This document shows, piece after piece, positions 1 through 7,422 of a stretch of DNA of 34,063 nucleotides (positions are counted from its first letter, which is position 1; each line of letters begins with the position of its first letter). Below the pieces are notes generated by a model that had not been told where the DNA came from, ran no database searches, and was given only the letters and a program-made list of their open reading frames with translations. The stretch covers positions 1-34,063 of IMG/VR virus record IMGVR_UViG_3300031227_004885. One strand, given 5' to 3'. The DNA is from a virus. The position numbers and the translations under genes were made by a program.

Positions 1-399
1 TGATATACTCTCTAAGTTTTTTACTCGAGCCTCGTCAATAGTTTTATTTACTTCAGATAAATCAAGCAGTGACTCATAAACAAACTTAGCAAAGTCTGTA
101 ACCTGCATCATTTTAACTTTATTTTCTTTTATGCATTCTAAACTTTTACCATCCAGTTCTACATTCTTCCAATCCATAATCCAGTAGTCATACATTAGTT
201 CATTTCTGAGAGCTGTATTAACATCAACCTTTTCAACCATCATACCACGATTTGGTTTACTTGTTCTTTTGACAGTAATTGCTTGAATCTTTTCTTCTTC
301 TGCTGGTGATAGTGTACGTAGTGATACACCACCAATTTTAGAATCTCTCTCATCAAAATCAAACCACGTGCCTTCGTTTTTACTTTTAAAATTTGGCAT
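1..399 (-). CDS. Tail assembly chaperone-like protein (3' end outside window)
   Basis: The reading frame opens with ATG at 399 and runs without a stop to base 1, giving 133 codons, so the C-terminus lies outside the window. The N-terminus reads MPNFKSKNEGTWFDFD, followed by a short beta-rich stretch and then an alpha-helical acidic/basic part (around residues 30-133). It directly follows the tail tube gene, where siphophages and myophages encode the tail assembly chaperone that coats the tape measure protein; the tape measure should follow outside the window. Chaperones at this position often have a programmed frameshift extension, which cannot be checked because the 3' end is missing. A 68-codon frame at 240..446 overlaps it in another register and is a shadow. 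The function rests mainly on position and size and moderately on sequence character. Confidence 0.6.
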   Translation of the reverse strand, partial: MPNFKSKNEGTWFDFDERDSKIGGVSLRTLSPAEEEKIQAITVKRTSKPNRGMMVEKVDVNTALRNELMYDYWIMDWKNVELDGKSLECIKENKVKMMQVTDFAKFVYESLLDLSEVNKTIDEARVKNLESIS

Positions 400-422
400 T
401 CTCTTAACCCTTTCATAAAGTT

Positions 423-448
423 GGGTGGCCGCATTATCACGACCACCC
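423..448 (-). terminator. GC-rich hairpin between tail tube and chaperone genes
   Basis: GGGTGG (423-428) pairs with CCACCC (443-448), plus one more C-G pair inside a mismatch. It lies just after the tail tube stop codon. Read on the minus strand it is followed only by AACTTTATG, a poor U-tract. It may therefore act as a partial terminator or mRNA-stabilising hairpin that keeps tube protein high relative to chaperone, rather than as a full terminator. Confidence 0.45.
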
Positions 449-459
449 GTTAAAAATAT

Positions 460-1260
460 TTATGTACTTAATTGATTCAAAGTCTGGTGGAACATATCAC
501 TAATGATAGCACCATAACCTATCTTTGCTGCATCATCAACTCCAACACCAATAGCTCTGTAATAGATAACATCATCAGCTGCTGAAATGTCTGAGATGTC
601 TCTAGCAATTCCATAGTAACCTAAATCACTTATACTTTGAATATATTCAGACTGTGTACCAAGTAAGTCTGTAGTTCCCCACTGAAAACCAACTACAATT
701 GTAGAGTTATCACTTGCACTACCTAGTGATAAAAGCTTAGCTAACATAGTAACATCAGATGTTCGACCATCTTCAACTCGTCCAACAGTTTGGATGATAA
801 TATTCTCAGCAGCATTAACAAGTGTTAAGGCACCAGTTACTTTCGCAGTAAACTCCATTGTACCCACACCAGCTGTATCAAATGAAACGGTTGTAGGCGC
901 CTTAGTAATTGTAATATAACTTCCCGTAGTTGTTTCACCACTGAACAGTGTACTATCTAATGAGTAATAACTTGACTGATCTACATACAATCTAAAGTCT
1001 CGTAGCTCACTAGAATTTTTAAATGCAGTTTCGACTGCATCTCGACCAGATGTATCATTCAATCGGAAATCACCAGACACAGTAATCTCACCACCAGCAA
1101 TCATTAACGGGGTATCAATTTTATACCCCGAAGTATCAAAGTGGGTTGACTCATGCATATCTCGTGACTCACCGGTGTATGCCCAACTGGACGCACCTAA
1201 GATTTGATTTCCACTGGAAATCTCAACCTTTGCCAGATAGCCGGCTTTTACGTCACTCAT
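460..1260 (-). CDS. Major tail (tube) protein with C-terminal Ig/FN3-like domain
   Basis: A 266-residue protein. Residues 1 to about 145 have the beta-rich, Gly/Thr/Ser-rich composition of tail tube subunits, with the phrase GGEITVSGDFRLND. Residues from about 150 onward look like an added beta-sandwich: VGFQWGTT followed by YYRAIGVGVDD resembles the strand pattern of the FN3/Ig-like repeats often attached to phage tube proteins, where they project from the tail surface. The gene sits between the tail terminator fusion and the chaperone, the normal place for the tube. The start ATG at 1260 is preceded by TTAGGAG, a strong ribosome binding site. A repeated control element lies 40-75 bases upstream, which suggests high, separately controlled expression. 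The tube call is well supported by context; the C-terminal domain assignment is by pattern only. Confidence 0.7.
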   Translation of the reverse strand: MSDVKAGYLAKVEISSGNQILGASSWAYTGESRDMHESTHFDTSGYKIDTPLMIAGGEITVSGDFRLNDTSGRDAVETAFKNSSELRDFRLYVDQSSYYSLDSTLFSGETTTGSYITITKAPTTVSFDTAGVGTMEFTAKVTGALTLVNAAENIIIQTVGRVEDGRTSDVTMLAKLLSLGSASDNSTIVVGFQWGTTDLLGTQSEYIQSISDLGYYGIARDISDISAADDVIYYRAIGVGVDDAAKIGYGAIISDMFHQTLNQLST

Positions 1261-1299
1261 AATATTTACTCCTAACTAATTTTTCTTGTACAAGATTCG

Positions 1300-1335
1300 T
1301 TAGCTGTCGCTTACACATTTTTATTGACTGTCGTC
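1300..1335 (-). promoter_or_regulatory. Late control element, copy 1 (upstream of tail tube gene)
   Basis: The 21 bases at 1300-1320 are identical to 18526-18546 upstream of the capsid decoration gene. Read on the minus strand the core is TGTGTAAGCGACAGCTAA. A second, degenerate half copy, GACGACAGTC, lies at 1326-1335. No convincing -35/-10 pair is common to both sites, so a phage-encoded activator site or phage-specific promoter is more likely than a plain sigma70 promoter. The rest of 1261-1378 holds the ribosome binding site and a CTTGTACAAG palindrome at 1285-1294, and no gene. Confidence 0.5.
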
Positions 1336-1378
1336 ATTTTATTAACTTTTCATATCGCTTATTATAACATAGCAACAC

Positions 1379-2287
1379 TTATCGTACAGAGACGTCTCTC
1401 TGTAAATATAACCGATATAAAACAGTATATTCCCAAACATCTTCTATCTTTGTTTTTATTGCATTCTCCCTGGTCATGCTCACTGTACAGTAATCATCGA
1501 GGGTCAGCACTGCAAAATCAAATGAGGCAATTAATGCATCATACATATTACCAAGCTCGACAGCAGATCCACTGACTTTACTGAACAGTTTAAATTGTAT
1601 TAGCATATCTTCAAAGTCATCAGAGAAGTTATACTTTGGTTTATCACTTATCATTTGGAATACACCATATGGATGTTGTGTACCCTGGGGTGCATTGGTA
1701 TCATACAAACCATTGACTAGTATTGATACGAGATTAGCATCAGCATTGTAATGATTTAATAGTGCCACTTCAAGATTTGCAGCGGCATTAGAATCAATCC
1801 CATCACGAACTGGAATGACCCCAAAGTCTGGCAAAGATCCTGGTGTCTTTGTTCCAGATACTAATGTCAAACCAACAAATATATAGAAGGCATTCACAGT
1901 TACTTGAGGATTTGTAGTGCTAGTCCATATATTCCAATGGTCATCGCCACCACTAAAGTCTGAATAAAGCTTAGCATTATTAGAATTACTAAAATCAAAA
2001 ATGCTTAATAACTCTTGAACATTCGGCATTCGCCAATCTGTGTAGCCCCCATAGTTAAGACTATTGCAAAATGCTATAGAGTTAGACCAATTAGAGCCAA
2101 TATCAATTGCGGCACTTGTTGAGCTTACGTCGCTTGGCCACATTAGTTTAGTTACATGGTCAGTAATAGTTCCATCACCATTATCAACAAATCTTGGAGT
2201 TGCGCTTATTCCAGCTTCTATTGCACCATCATCGTCAGTATCATAACTGATTACTTGACCAGTTTGTATTAATCGGCTAATACTCAT
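1379..2287 (-). CDS. DUF1566 (Lcl_C) domain fused to tail terminator/completion protein
   Basis: A single 302-codon frame with two parts. Residues about 31-162 match the DUF1566/Lcl C-terminal domain pattern: RFVDNGDGTITD, then TKLMW, then WSNSIAFCNSL, then GGYTDWRMPNVQELLSI, ending in GVIPVRDG. This C-type-lectin-like fold is common on surface-exposed bacterial and phage proteins. Residues about 170-302 resemble the DUF3168/tail-completion family, with NLEVALLNHYNADANLV and HPYGVFQMISDKPKYNFSDD followed by a beta-rich end; such proteins cap the tail tube and join it to the head. Position supports the second part, because the gene lies between the HK97 gp10-like gene (ATGA overlap at 2284-2287) and the tail tube gene. 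The lectin-like part may display a glycan-binding module at the head-tail junction. The fusion could also be read as an accessory domain with no binding role. Confidence 0.72.
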   Translation of the reverse strand: MSISRLIQTGQVISYDTDDDGAIEAGISATPRFVDNGDGTITDHVTKLMWPSDVSSTSAAIDIGSNWSNSIAFCNSLNYGGYTDWRMPNVQELLSIFDFSNSNNAKLYSDFSGGDDHWNIWTSTTNPQVTVNAFYIFVGLTLVSGTKTPGSLPDFGVIPVRDGIDSNAAANLEVALLNHYNADANLVSILVNGLYDTNAPQGTQHPYGVFQMISDKPKYNFSDDFEDMLIQFKLFSKVSGSAVELGNMYDALIASFDFAVLTLDDYCTVSMTRENAIKTKIEDVWEYTVLYRLYLQRDVSVR

Positions 2288-2613
2288 GAATTAAATATCT
2301 CCTCGATTTCAGTTTGTGAACCATGTAATGCTGGACGTAAGAATGGTTGAGCAGCACCACGTCCTTCACCAGTTTCTACAAAGTATGCATATGACTCATT
2401 TCCAGCGGCACCATTTTTTGGAGCATCAGCAATTATCTCAACACTTGATTCATGTACCTCTGCATGAATACTTCGTTTCAATCGACCAGTCTTAACTGGA
2501 ACTAATTGTTTGGCACGCTTTACTACAAGCGCACCAACTTTCTTAAGCTTAGTTTTGATTCGTTTATTGATGAGCATTTCAAACTCAACTCTATGACTTC
2601 CAGGTACTGGCAT
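2284..2613 (-). CDS. HK97 gp10-like head-tail/tail-completion protein
   Basis: A 109-residue protein with the HK97 gp10-family signature. A helical N-terminus containing VVKRAKQLVPVKTGRLKRSI corresponds to the usual A-x-PVxTGxLRxSI motif, and a later YAYFVETGEGRGAAQPFLRPAL corresponds to YAxxVExG...QPFLRPA. Family members act at the neck or tail-completion step of long-tailed phages. The stop overlaps the next gene's start by four bases (ATGA), so the two are translationally coupled. Length is normal for the family. High confidence on family, moderate on exact structural role. Confidence 0.85.
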   Translation of the reverse strand: MPVPGSHRVEFEMLINKRIKTKLKKVGALVVKRAKQLVPVKTGRLKRSIHAEVHESSVEIIADAPKNGAAGNESYAYFVETGEGRGAAQPFLRPALHGSQTEIEEIFNS

Positions 2614-2615
2614 TG

Positions 2616-2972
2616 TTAATCCCTCACAAACAATATAACTTCAATTTGAGCTGGAGTTCCTGCACCAAGAACTCTACGATGATAAACACTTTCTACATCA
2701 TACACATCGCTTAGTGTAGCATTCAATGGTGTTACCCATAAGACATCAGATATAGTAATGTCACTTGTCATGCCATATCTATGTAGTTCGGCATAAAGTT
2801 TATTAGAAGTATACTTTGATAACTTCTCATTAAGTACACGTTCTTCACCTTCAAGTCTACGAACATAACAACTGATATCTGAGATGGCTGTTGCCCATGT
2901 TTCAGTCTGACCACCTTGGCCATCTGGAACAACAGTCTTACGTCTCACTCGTAGTTTATCTGGATAGTGCAT
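2616..2972 (-). CDS. Head-tail adaptor/joining protein (SPP1 gp16-like)
   Basis: A 118-residue protein of the head-tail joining family. It begins MHYPDKLRVRRKTVVPDGQGGQTETW, which follows the family pattern of a strand, then a D-x-x-GG turn, then a conserved W. A central ISCYVRRLEGEE region and a C-terminal beta hairpin (VESVYHRRVLG...IEVILFVRD) fit the small beta-barrel fold that closes the connector after packaging. It lies between the connector gene and the gp10-like gene, the conserved order in siphophages. It is of usual length with no damage. Confidence 0.8.
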   Translation of the reverse strand: MHYPDKLRVRRKTVVPDGQGGQTETWATAISDISCYVRRLEGEERVLNEKLSKYTSNKLYAELHRYGMTSDITISDVLWVTPLNATLSDVYDVESVYHRRVLGAGTPAQIEVILFVRD

Positions 2973-2983
2973 ATTAGTTTCCG

Positions 2984-3130
2984 TTAATAACTAACTGTTC
3001 TATTTTCTGTTTTTGTCTTAATAAAATTGATAGCAGCTTTATGTAATCCTTTATTTTTCTTGATTACAGCAGCTTGTGTTAGTGTAGAAGCAGCTTGTTC
3101 AATTTCAAAGTCTCTATCTGATTTTGCCAT
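2984..3130 (-). CDS. Small basic protein (48 aa), unknown function
   Basis: An ATG at 3130 opens a 48-codon frame ending in TAA at 2984-2986; the product begins MAKSDRDFEIEQAAST and is helical and Lys-rich. It fills the gap between the connector and adaptor genes almost exactly, with its ATG one base after the connector stop and a GGGG-containing ribosome site about 9 bases upstream. Short Lys-rich proteins at this neck position are common in phages but have no assigned role. No recognised family. Confidence 0.6.
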   Translation of the reverse strand: MAKSDRDFEIEQAASTLTQAAVIKKNKGLHKAAINFIKTKTENRTVSY

Positions 3131-3131
3131 A

Positions 3132-3491
3132 TTAATACCCCAAATCTGCATTGATGCTTCTTAAGTTAATTACTTGAATTCCACTAGAACTATCATTTGC
3201 AATTAAATCATCTAGTCCAGCAAAGATACTATCCAGTGTTACATTAGTTCGATATTCAGTTTCATCATCTCCGACTTCTTTACGCCATACCATTCCAGGA
3301 TTTTCCATCATCAACTGAATCATTGTAGCAACTGGTCGTTTTAATGCTACTGGATATGATCCATCAAAATCAGTTCCAAAATATCTATCGCATGTATCTT
3401 GAGCAATGGGTATCATATCTGAAATAAACTGGTACTCAGTTGTAAGTCTAAGAATTATCTGAATTTCACTTGGTGTTGCTACAGCTGCCAT
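3132..3491 (-). CDS. Head-tail connector (gp6-like)
   Basis: A 119-residue, mostly helical protein resembling the phage gp6-like connector family: a first helix with SEIQIILRLTTEYQF, a middle helix containing PVALKRPVATMIQLMMENPG that matches the family's conserved central helix, and an EVGDDETEYR loop. Such proteins form a ring below the portal. The first 13 bases overlap the end of the zinc-ribbon gene (3479..3775). In most phages this gene follows the capsid gene directly; here the 13-kb glycan cluster lies between them. Confidence 0.7.
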   Translation of the reverse strand: MAAVATPSEIQIILRLTTEYQFISDMIPIAQDTCDRYFGTDFDGSYPVALKRPVATMIQLMMENPGMVWRKEVGDDETEYRTNVTLDSIFAGLDDLIANDSSSGIQVINLRSINADLGY

Positions 3492-3775
3492 TCTTCTAGT
3501 TCCTCCTCATCTTCTTCTATTTCTTGCATTGTCATATTGCCACAGTTAGCACATTCTAAATTGTCAAGATCATAAGCATCAGCTGGTATAATAATATTCT
3601 GTACAAAACTGCATATTCTACACTTACCAGCAAAGACTAGCAGCTCAGGTGATAAGCCTTGCTTTGCTAATTGCTCACCAAGTTCTGCAATTTGAACCAA
3701 TGTGTCTTCACATAGTGGTCTTTTCATATCTTCAAATGCATCGGCGACATCGCCACCATTACCAAATGTAATCAT
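3479..3775 (-). CDS. Small zinc-ribbon protein with acidic tail
   Basis: A 98-residue protein with two CxxC knuckles, CRIC (around residues 52-55) and CANC (around 75-78), spaced as in a zinc ribbon. It ends in a highly acidic helix (EIEEDEEELEEWQL). The family is not recognised. It sits between the last glycosyltransferase and the connector gene, overlapping the connector by 13 bases and leaving one base after the glycosyltransferase stop, so it is co-transcribed with both. It could be a neck or packaging accessory protein, or a scaffold for zinc-dependent folding; nothing in the sequence decides between these. Confidence 0.55.
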   Translation of the reverse strand: MITFGNGGDVADAFEDMKRPLCEDTLVQIAELGEQLAKQGLSPELLVFAGKCRICSFVQNIIIPADAYDLDNLECANCGNMTMQEIEEDEEELEEWQL

Positions 3776-3776
3776 A

Positions 3777-4763
3777 TTATTTACCTTTTTTACTTAATGT
3801 CAATTCATAATGATTATAAATAAATTCAGCAAAATGTGTAGCTGTAAAATTTTGTTCAATCAATTGTTGTCCTGCATTAGCAATTTGCTGATACTCTTTA
3901 ACATTGTGCATGAAGTCTGTTACTTTATGTTGGAAGTTTTCTTTGTTAACCATTACATAGTTTACACCATCTACGAATCCCATATTATCATAGTCAACAT
4001 GACGCTGAGCAAAGCAGACACATCCTGCTAATGGAATCTCCAAATACTTTGGTACAACATAATTATCAGTCAATGCAAATGCACCAGCCCATTGAGCAAT
4101 AAAACTGATAAACGAATTTCCTTGGGGTATTCTATTGTCTGACAGACAATGTTTGACATACTCAATACCACGTTGGCTGTACGCCCATGCTCTAAACTTG
4201 TATGGCCTAAATCCATCTCTACCAGCCCATAGATGACCAGTGCCTAATACTGCTGCTCTACGGTCTACCAGTTTTGTATCATTGAATCGTTGGCGTTTCG
4301 GTGCAACTGGAAACCATACTAACATATCTTCTGGGTTACCACCTTGTGCTTTAACTTCCGGAGCAATGAATTGATTATAACCATCTGTATATGGGCAAAT
4401 GATATAATCAACACCACGAGACAATGCTCGTTTAACTCTTTCCTCAGCTCCGAGCTTAAAAACAGATGTACCATCAGCATACCTACCACGCATTTCTTCT
4501 TGGTGTGGATCATTGAAATAAGTATACTTAACTGCATCATGATGAGACAACCCATCGATTTTTATTTGATGAGAACTGTGTGTATCATATATAATAATAC
4601 AGTCTGCATCGATGTCGTTCGCATTTGTATCATATGTTATATGTTGTATAGCAGTCACCCTAGGCGACTTTATCAATGCATCGAACATGTGTCGATATGT
4701 TTGCGAATAGGACGCTTGTCGTAACTTGTGGTCATCTTCATTGTATATAATTGCTAATTTCAT
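3777..4763 (-). CDS. GT4-like (CgeB-type) glycosyltransferase
   Basis: A 328-residue protein with a GT-B-like layout. The N-terminal half has a Rossmann-like start (MKLAIIYNEDD) and IIIYDTHSSHQI; the C-terminal half has the retaining GT4 end pattern: VPKYLEIPLAGCVCFA, then a short loop and GFVDGVNYVMV, then a terminal helix with FTATHFAEFIYNHY. The P-K-x-x-E...G segment usually binds the nucleotide-sugar diphosphate. It is somewhat short for a full GT4 enzyme but matches CgeB-like spore/phage glycosyltransferases. It is the last gene of the cluster, overlapping its upstream neighbour by 4 bases. Donor and acceptor cannot be told from sequence. Confidence 0.72.
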   Translation of the reverse strand: MKLAIIYNEDDHKLRQASYSQTYRHMFDALIKSPRVTAIQHITYDTNANDIDADCIIIYDTHSSHQIKIDGLSHHDAVKYTYFNDPHQEEMRGRYADGTSVFKLGAEERVKRALSRGVDYIICPYTDGYNQFIAPEVKAQGGNPEDMLVWFPVAPKRQRFNDTKLVDRRAAVLGTGHLWAGRDGFRPYKFRAWAYSQRGIEYVKHCLSDNRIPQGNSFISFIAQWAGAFALTDNYVVPKYLEIPLAGCVCFAQRHVDYDNMGFVDGVNYVMVNKENFQHKVTDFMHNVKEYQQIANAGQQLIEQNFTATHFAEFIYNHYELTLSKKGK

Positions 4764-5434
4764 GGGCGTAGTATTACTCCTATTGTTGGTCCATATTTAG
4801 AATACTTATCAGGCCGTAGATAATCAATACCATCTTCATTATCTAACCACATATAATCTGCAATAAAACTATCATCATCAGTACAGAAAGTTTTACATAC
4901 ATTAACTGATTCTTTACCCAGTTTATCAAACTCAGTTCTAGCACTATTTTCTGCCTCATGATTATACTTAGCATAAAGATCATGAATACCAATCAATACT
5001 ACATTTGGTTTTCCATAACATTGACCAGCTAAAGCCAATGCCTTGTGTGATTTAGGACCATCAATAAATATACCAATACGTTTCTCTGGAAACTGGTCAA
5101 TCATTTCTGGAATAATCTTTCGACTATCACCAGCTAGGATGGTTACATTTGGGTAAATACTTGTGTGGATTGCTGGAGCACTCTTAACATCAAGATCAAT
5201 CCCAACAATTGGAATATCTTGATCTCTAAAATGTTTTGCCCATATTGTAAGTGAACCTCCATTACAAATACCAGACTCAATAACCATATCAACACCTTGG
5301 AATTCAGCAAATGCACAAAACGCAAACCCCTCACTATTGAGTATGCCACGAGCTGGGCGTGGGCTTGGTAAAACTTTATTCATGAACTTTTTAATGTGAG
5401 ATCTGAATAAATTCTGTGGATATTCAAGTTCCAT
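4760..5434 (-). CDS. CmcI-like (cephalosporin hydroxylase family) SAM-dependent methyltransferase-fold protein
   Basis: A 224-residue Rossmann-fold protein. A motif-I-like segment, VIESGICNGGSLTIWA (residues about 51-66), carries the E-x-G...GGS pattern of the CmcI/cephalosporin hydroxylase group, which adopts the class I methyltransferase fold. It is followed by IVGIDLD (acidic residue at about 80), then AGDSR (101-105) and a GIFIDGPKSH strand (about 121-130). Proteins of this group in polysaccharide loci are usually sugar O-methyltransferases despite the family name. It overlaps the aldolase gene by 11 bases. Methylation of the cluster's sugar is the likely role, but hydroxylation or an inactive fold cannot be excluded. 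Confidence 0.65.
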   Translation of the reverse strand: MELEYPQNLFRSHIKKFMNKVLPSPRPARGILNSEGFAFCAFAEFQGVDMVIESGICNGGSLTIWAKHFRDQDIPIVGIDLDVKSAPAIHTSIYPNVTILAGDSRKIIPEMIDQFPEKRIGIFIDGPKSHKALALAGQCYGKPNVVLIGIHDLYAKYNHEAENSARTEFDKLGKESVNVCKTFCTDDDSFIADYMWLDNEDGIDYLRPDKYSKYGPTIGVILRP

Positions 5435-6173
5435 ATTCCATAACCTTTCTAGCCATCTCTCTTAAAAATATTGTGTCAGTTCCCAGTGCTAACATTTTAT
5501 ACCCCTCACGGACTGCATTAATAATGCTCTGCTCAGACACATCAACTATATGCATACCCGGTGGTTTACTATGTTCATGGCAGACATCTAAGTATCTGTC
5601 AATCATTTTCTTAAATAATAGTGGATCCATGTTAATATCAATAGACCCACGTAAATCTAGTGGTCCGATGAATGTAGCATCTACACCATCTATTCTGAGA
5701 ATTGCATCTAAATTATTCAAAGCATCAACATGTTCAATCTGCATAATGATAGCAGTAGACTCAGTGCTATGTTCACACCAGTCTTCAAAGTATTGACCAT
5801 AGTGATTATTACGACAGTAACCAAAGCTACGTTTACCAACTGGTGGTAGTCTGAGTGCGTCAACAATAGCTTGGGCTTCTTCTGCAGTTTGTATATCTGG
5901 CACGATAATACCTTTGAACCCCATATCCAAGTAATGTGATATGTGTGTAAGTGATTTTGATGGGAGTCTTACAACAGGTGTCATATAATACTTTTCAATG
6001 ATTGGGATAAGGTTAACTAGTGTTTCCTTATTAAACACACCATGTTGTAGATCTAAGCATATCCAGTCAAATCCAGCATTACCAAATATTTCTACTATAC
6101 CTGGATGTGCAAGTTGTACCCAACCTCCACGTGCTACTTCATTACTATTCAATTTATCTTTAAGTAAGTTCAT
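5424..6173 (-). CDS. HpcH/HpaI family class II aldolase
   Basis: A 249-residue protein of normal family length. Conserved elements: GFDWICLDLQHG (residues 34-45), VVRLP with the catalytic Arg at about 69, MQIEH with the metal-ligand Glu at 147, and DATFIGPLDLRGS with the second ligand Asp at 173. The family makes or cleaves 2-keto-3-deoxy acids from pyruvate and an aldehyde with a divalent metal. All expected active-site residues are present. Its neighbours include a CMP-Kdo synthetase-like enzyme and a D-2-hydroxyacid dehydrogenase, which fits a role in making or remodelling a 2-keto-3-deoxy sugar acid rather than aromatic catabolism, where the family is better known. The substrate is inferred, not seen. 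It overlaps both neighbours by 11-14 bases. Confidence 0.85.
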   Translation of the reverse strand: MNLLKDKLNSNEVARGGWVQLAHPGIVEIFGNAGFDWICLDLQHGVFNKETLVNLIPIIEKYYMTPVVRLPSKSLTHISHYLDMGFKGIIVPDIQTAEEAQAIVDALRLPPVGKRSFGYCRNNHYGQYFEDWCEHSTESTAIIMQIEHVDALNNLDAILRIDGVDATFIGPLDLRGSIDINMDPLLFKKMIDRYLDVCHEHSKPPGMHIVDVSEQSIINAVREGYKMLALGTDTIFLREMARKVMEYGT

Positions 6174-7422
6174 GTCTATTCCATTTCAATACAAATTGTT
6201 TAAGTTTATTTCTTTCAGATCTTAACTGTTCTTTGGTCCTATCAAAATATTCCATGTTAGGCAACCAATCTAACTCTTCATCAATATTACCAACTGAGTG
6301 TTGGTATCTACCGAAGTCAACATCAATTTGACTTATGTTATACTTTTTTGGATTTAACCAAATGTCAGTTCCAGGGTATGGAACTAATGTAAATAAGCTT
6401 ACATAATCTGGTTTAGTTTCAAAGATAAAATCCATTGTTTGTTGAACGATTGACTTAGTCTCAAATGGTAAACCATAAATTAAATATAGCTTAACTTTTA
6501 TTCCATAGCTTTTAATTTTTTTGATTGCAAGTTTTGCCATTTCTACGGTTTGATTTTTTTGTATCTTTTTTAATGTAATATCACTTACCGACTCAACTCC
6601 TAAATCAACAGTAGAGCAGTGACTTTTAATTAACTGATTTAAAACTTCATCAGTAATGGCATCAACTCTAGTATTACAAGTCCAGGAAATATCCAATTGA
6701 CTGAGAATATCTGCAAAATCTTTAAACCTAGATTTATTTAAAGTAAATATATCATCTACAAATTTAAAGTGATTAATACCAAATTCATTTTTAAGATAGT
6801 TAATTTCTTTTACCACATTTGCAATACTTCTAAATTGTACTTTCCTACCCCATATAGTATTTGATGCACAGAATGAACATTTGTATGGGCAACCACGGGA
6901 AGTAATAATTGAACTAGACCTAGTCCCCATATTGCACACATCATATGGTATTCGATTAAGAATGTTACGGGGTGGTATTGGGATATTATTTATGTCACTA
7001 TGGTCAGCATAAAATACTCCACCACTTCTAGTGCTACAGTAATCATCAATCACATTTTTAATTGCAGTTTCACCCGGGCCTACAATGACTGCATCAAATG
7101 AATTGAGTGATTCTTTTGGTAAAGCACTGGCATGAGGTCCACCAAGAATAGTATATGATGGACTAACTTGTTGTGCATATTTGATTACTTGCTTAATATG
7201 AATTGTCGATGCATAGAACCCGTATATATCAGCTTGGGGTAAGACAGCATCAATGGTCATATCAACCATCTCAACTGTAATACCCATCTGAACTAGAACA
7301 CCTTCGATGTACATCAAACCCAATGGTTCAGATGCTAATGGTGACATTAAAAACTTTTGAGATGGGCTAACTAATACCACCTTTATATTTTTATTCCTAT
7401 AACTCATTTTGTTTGTACTCAT
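6160..7422 (-). CDS. B12-binding-domain radical SAM enzyme
   Basis: A 420-residue protein. Residues about 13-135 form the cobalamin-binding-like domain, with SEPLGLMYIEGVL near the start, TILGGPHASALP at 91-102 and AVIVGPGETA at 111-120. The DxHxxG cobalt-ligating motif is absent, as is normal for this radical SAM class. The radical SAM core starts near residue 168, with CPYKCSFC at 178-185 supplying the three [4Fe-4S] cysteines. Family members carry out C- or P-methylation, ring contraction and other radical chemistry in natural-product and lipid pathways. The ATG at 7422 lies within the epimerase gene (26-base overlap); a second ATG at 7407 is possible and neither has a clear ribosome binding site. 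The gene looks more AT-rich than the head genes, suggesting recent acquisition. Confidence 0.85.
   Translation of the reverse strand: MSTNKMSYRNKNIKVVLVSPSQKFLMSPLASEPLGLMYIEGVLVQMGITVEMVDMTIDAVLPQADIYGFYASTIHIKQVIKYAQQVSPSYTILGGPHASALPKESLNSFDAVIVGPGETAIKNVIDDYCSTRSGGVFYADHSDINNIPIPPRNILNRIPYDVCNMGTRSSSIITSRGCPYKCSFCASNTIWGRKVQFRSIANVVKEINYLKNEFGINHFKFVDDIFTLNKSRFKDFADILSQLDISWTCNTRVDAITDEVLNQLIKSHCSTVDLGVESVSDITLKKIQKNQTVEMAKLAIKKIKSYGIKVKLYLIYGLPFETKSIVQQTMDFIFETKPDYVSLFTLVPYPGTDIWLNPKKYNISQIDVDFGRYQHSVGNIDEELDWLPNMEYFDRTKEQLRSERNKLKQFVLKWNRHELT

Noticed and set aside
240-446. 68-codon minus-strand frame
   Set aside because: Overlaps the 1..399 chaperone-like frame in another register, has no ribosome site and crosses the hairpin at 423-448.
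1324-1575. 83-codon plus-strand frame
   Set aside because: Antisense to the end of the DUF1566-terminator gene and to the late element; no ribosome site.
1379-2287. Diversity-generating retroelement target (DUF1566 is C-type-lectin-like)
   Set aside because: No reverse transcriptase, template repeat or variable repeat is present in the window.
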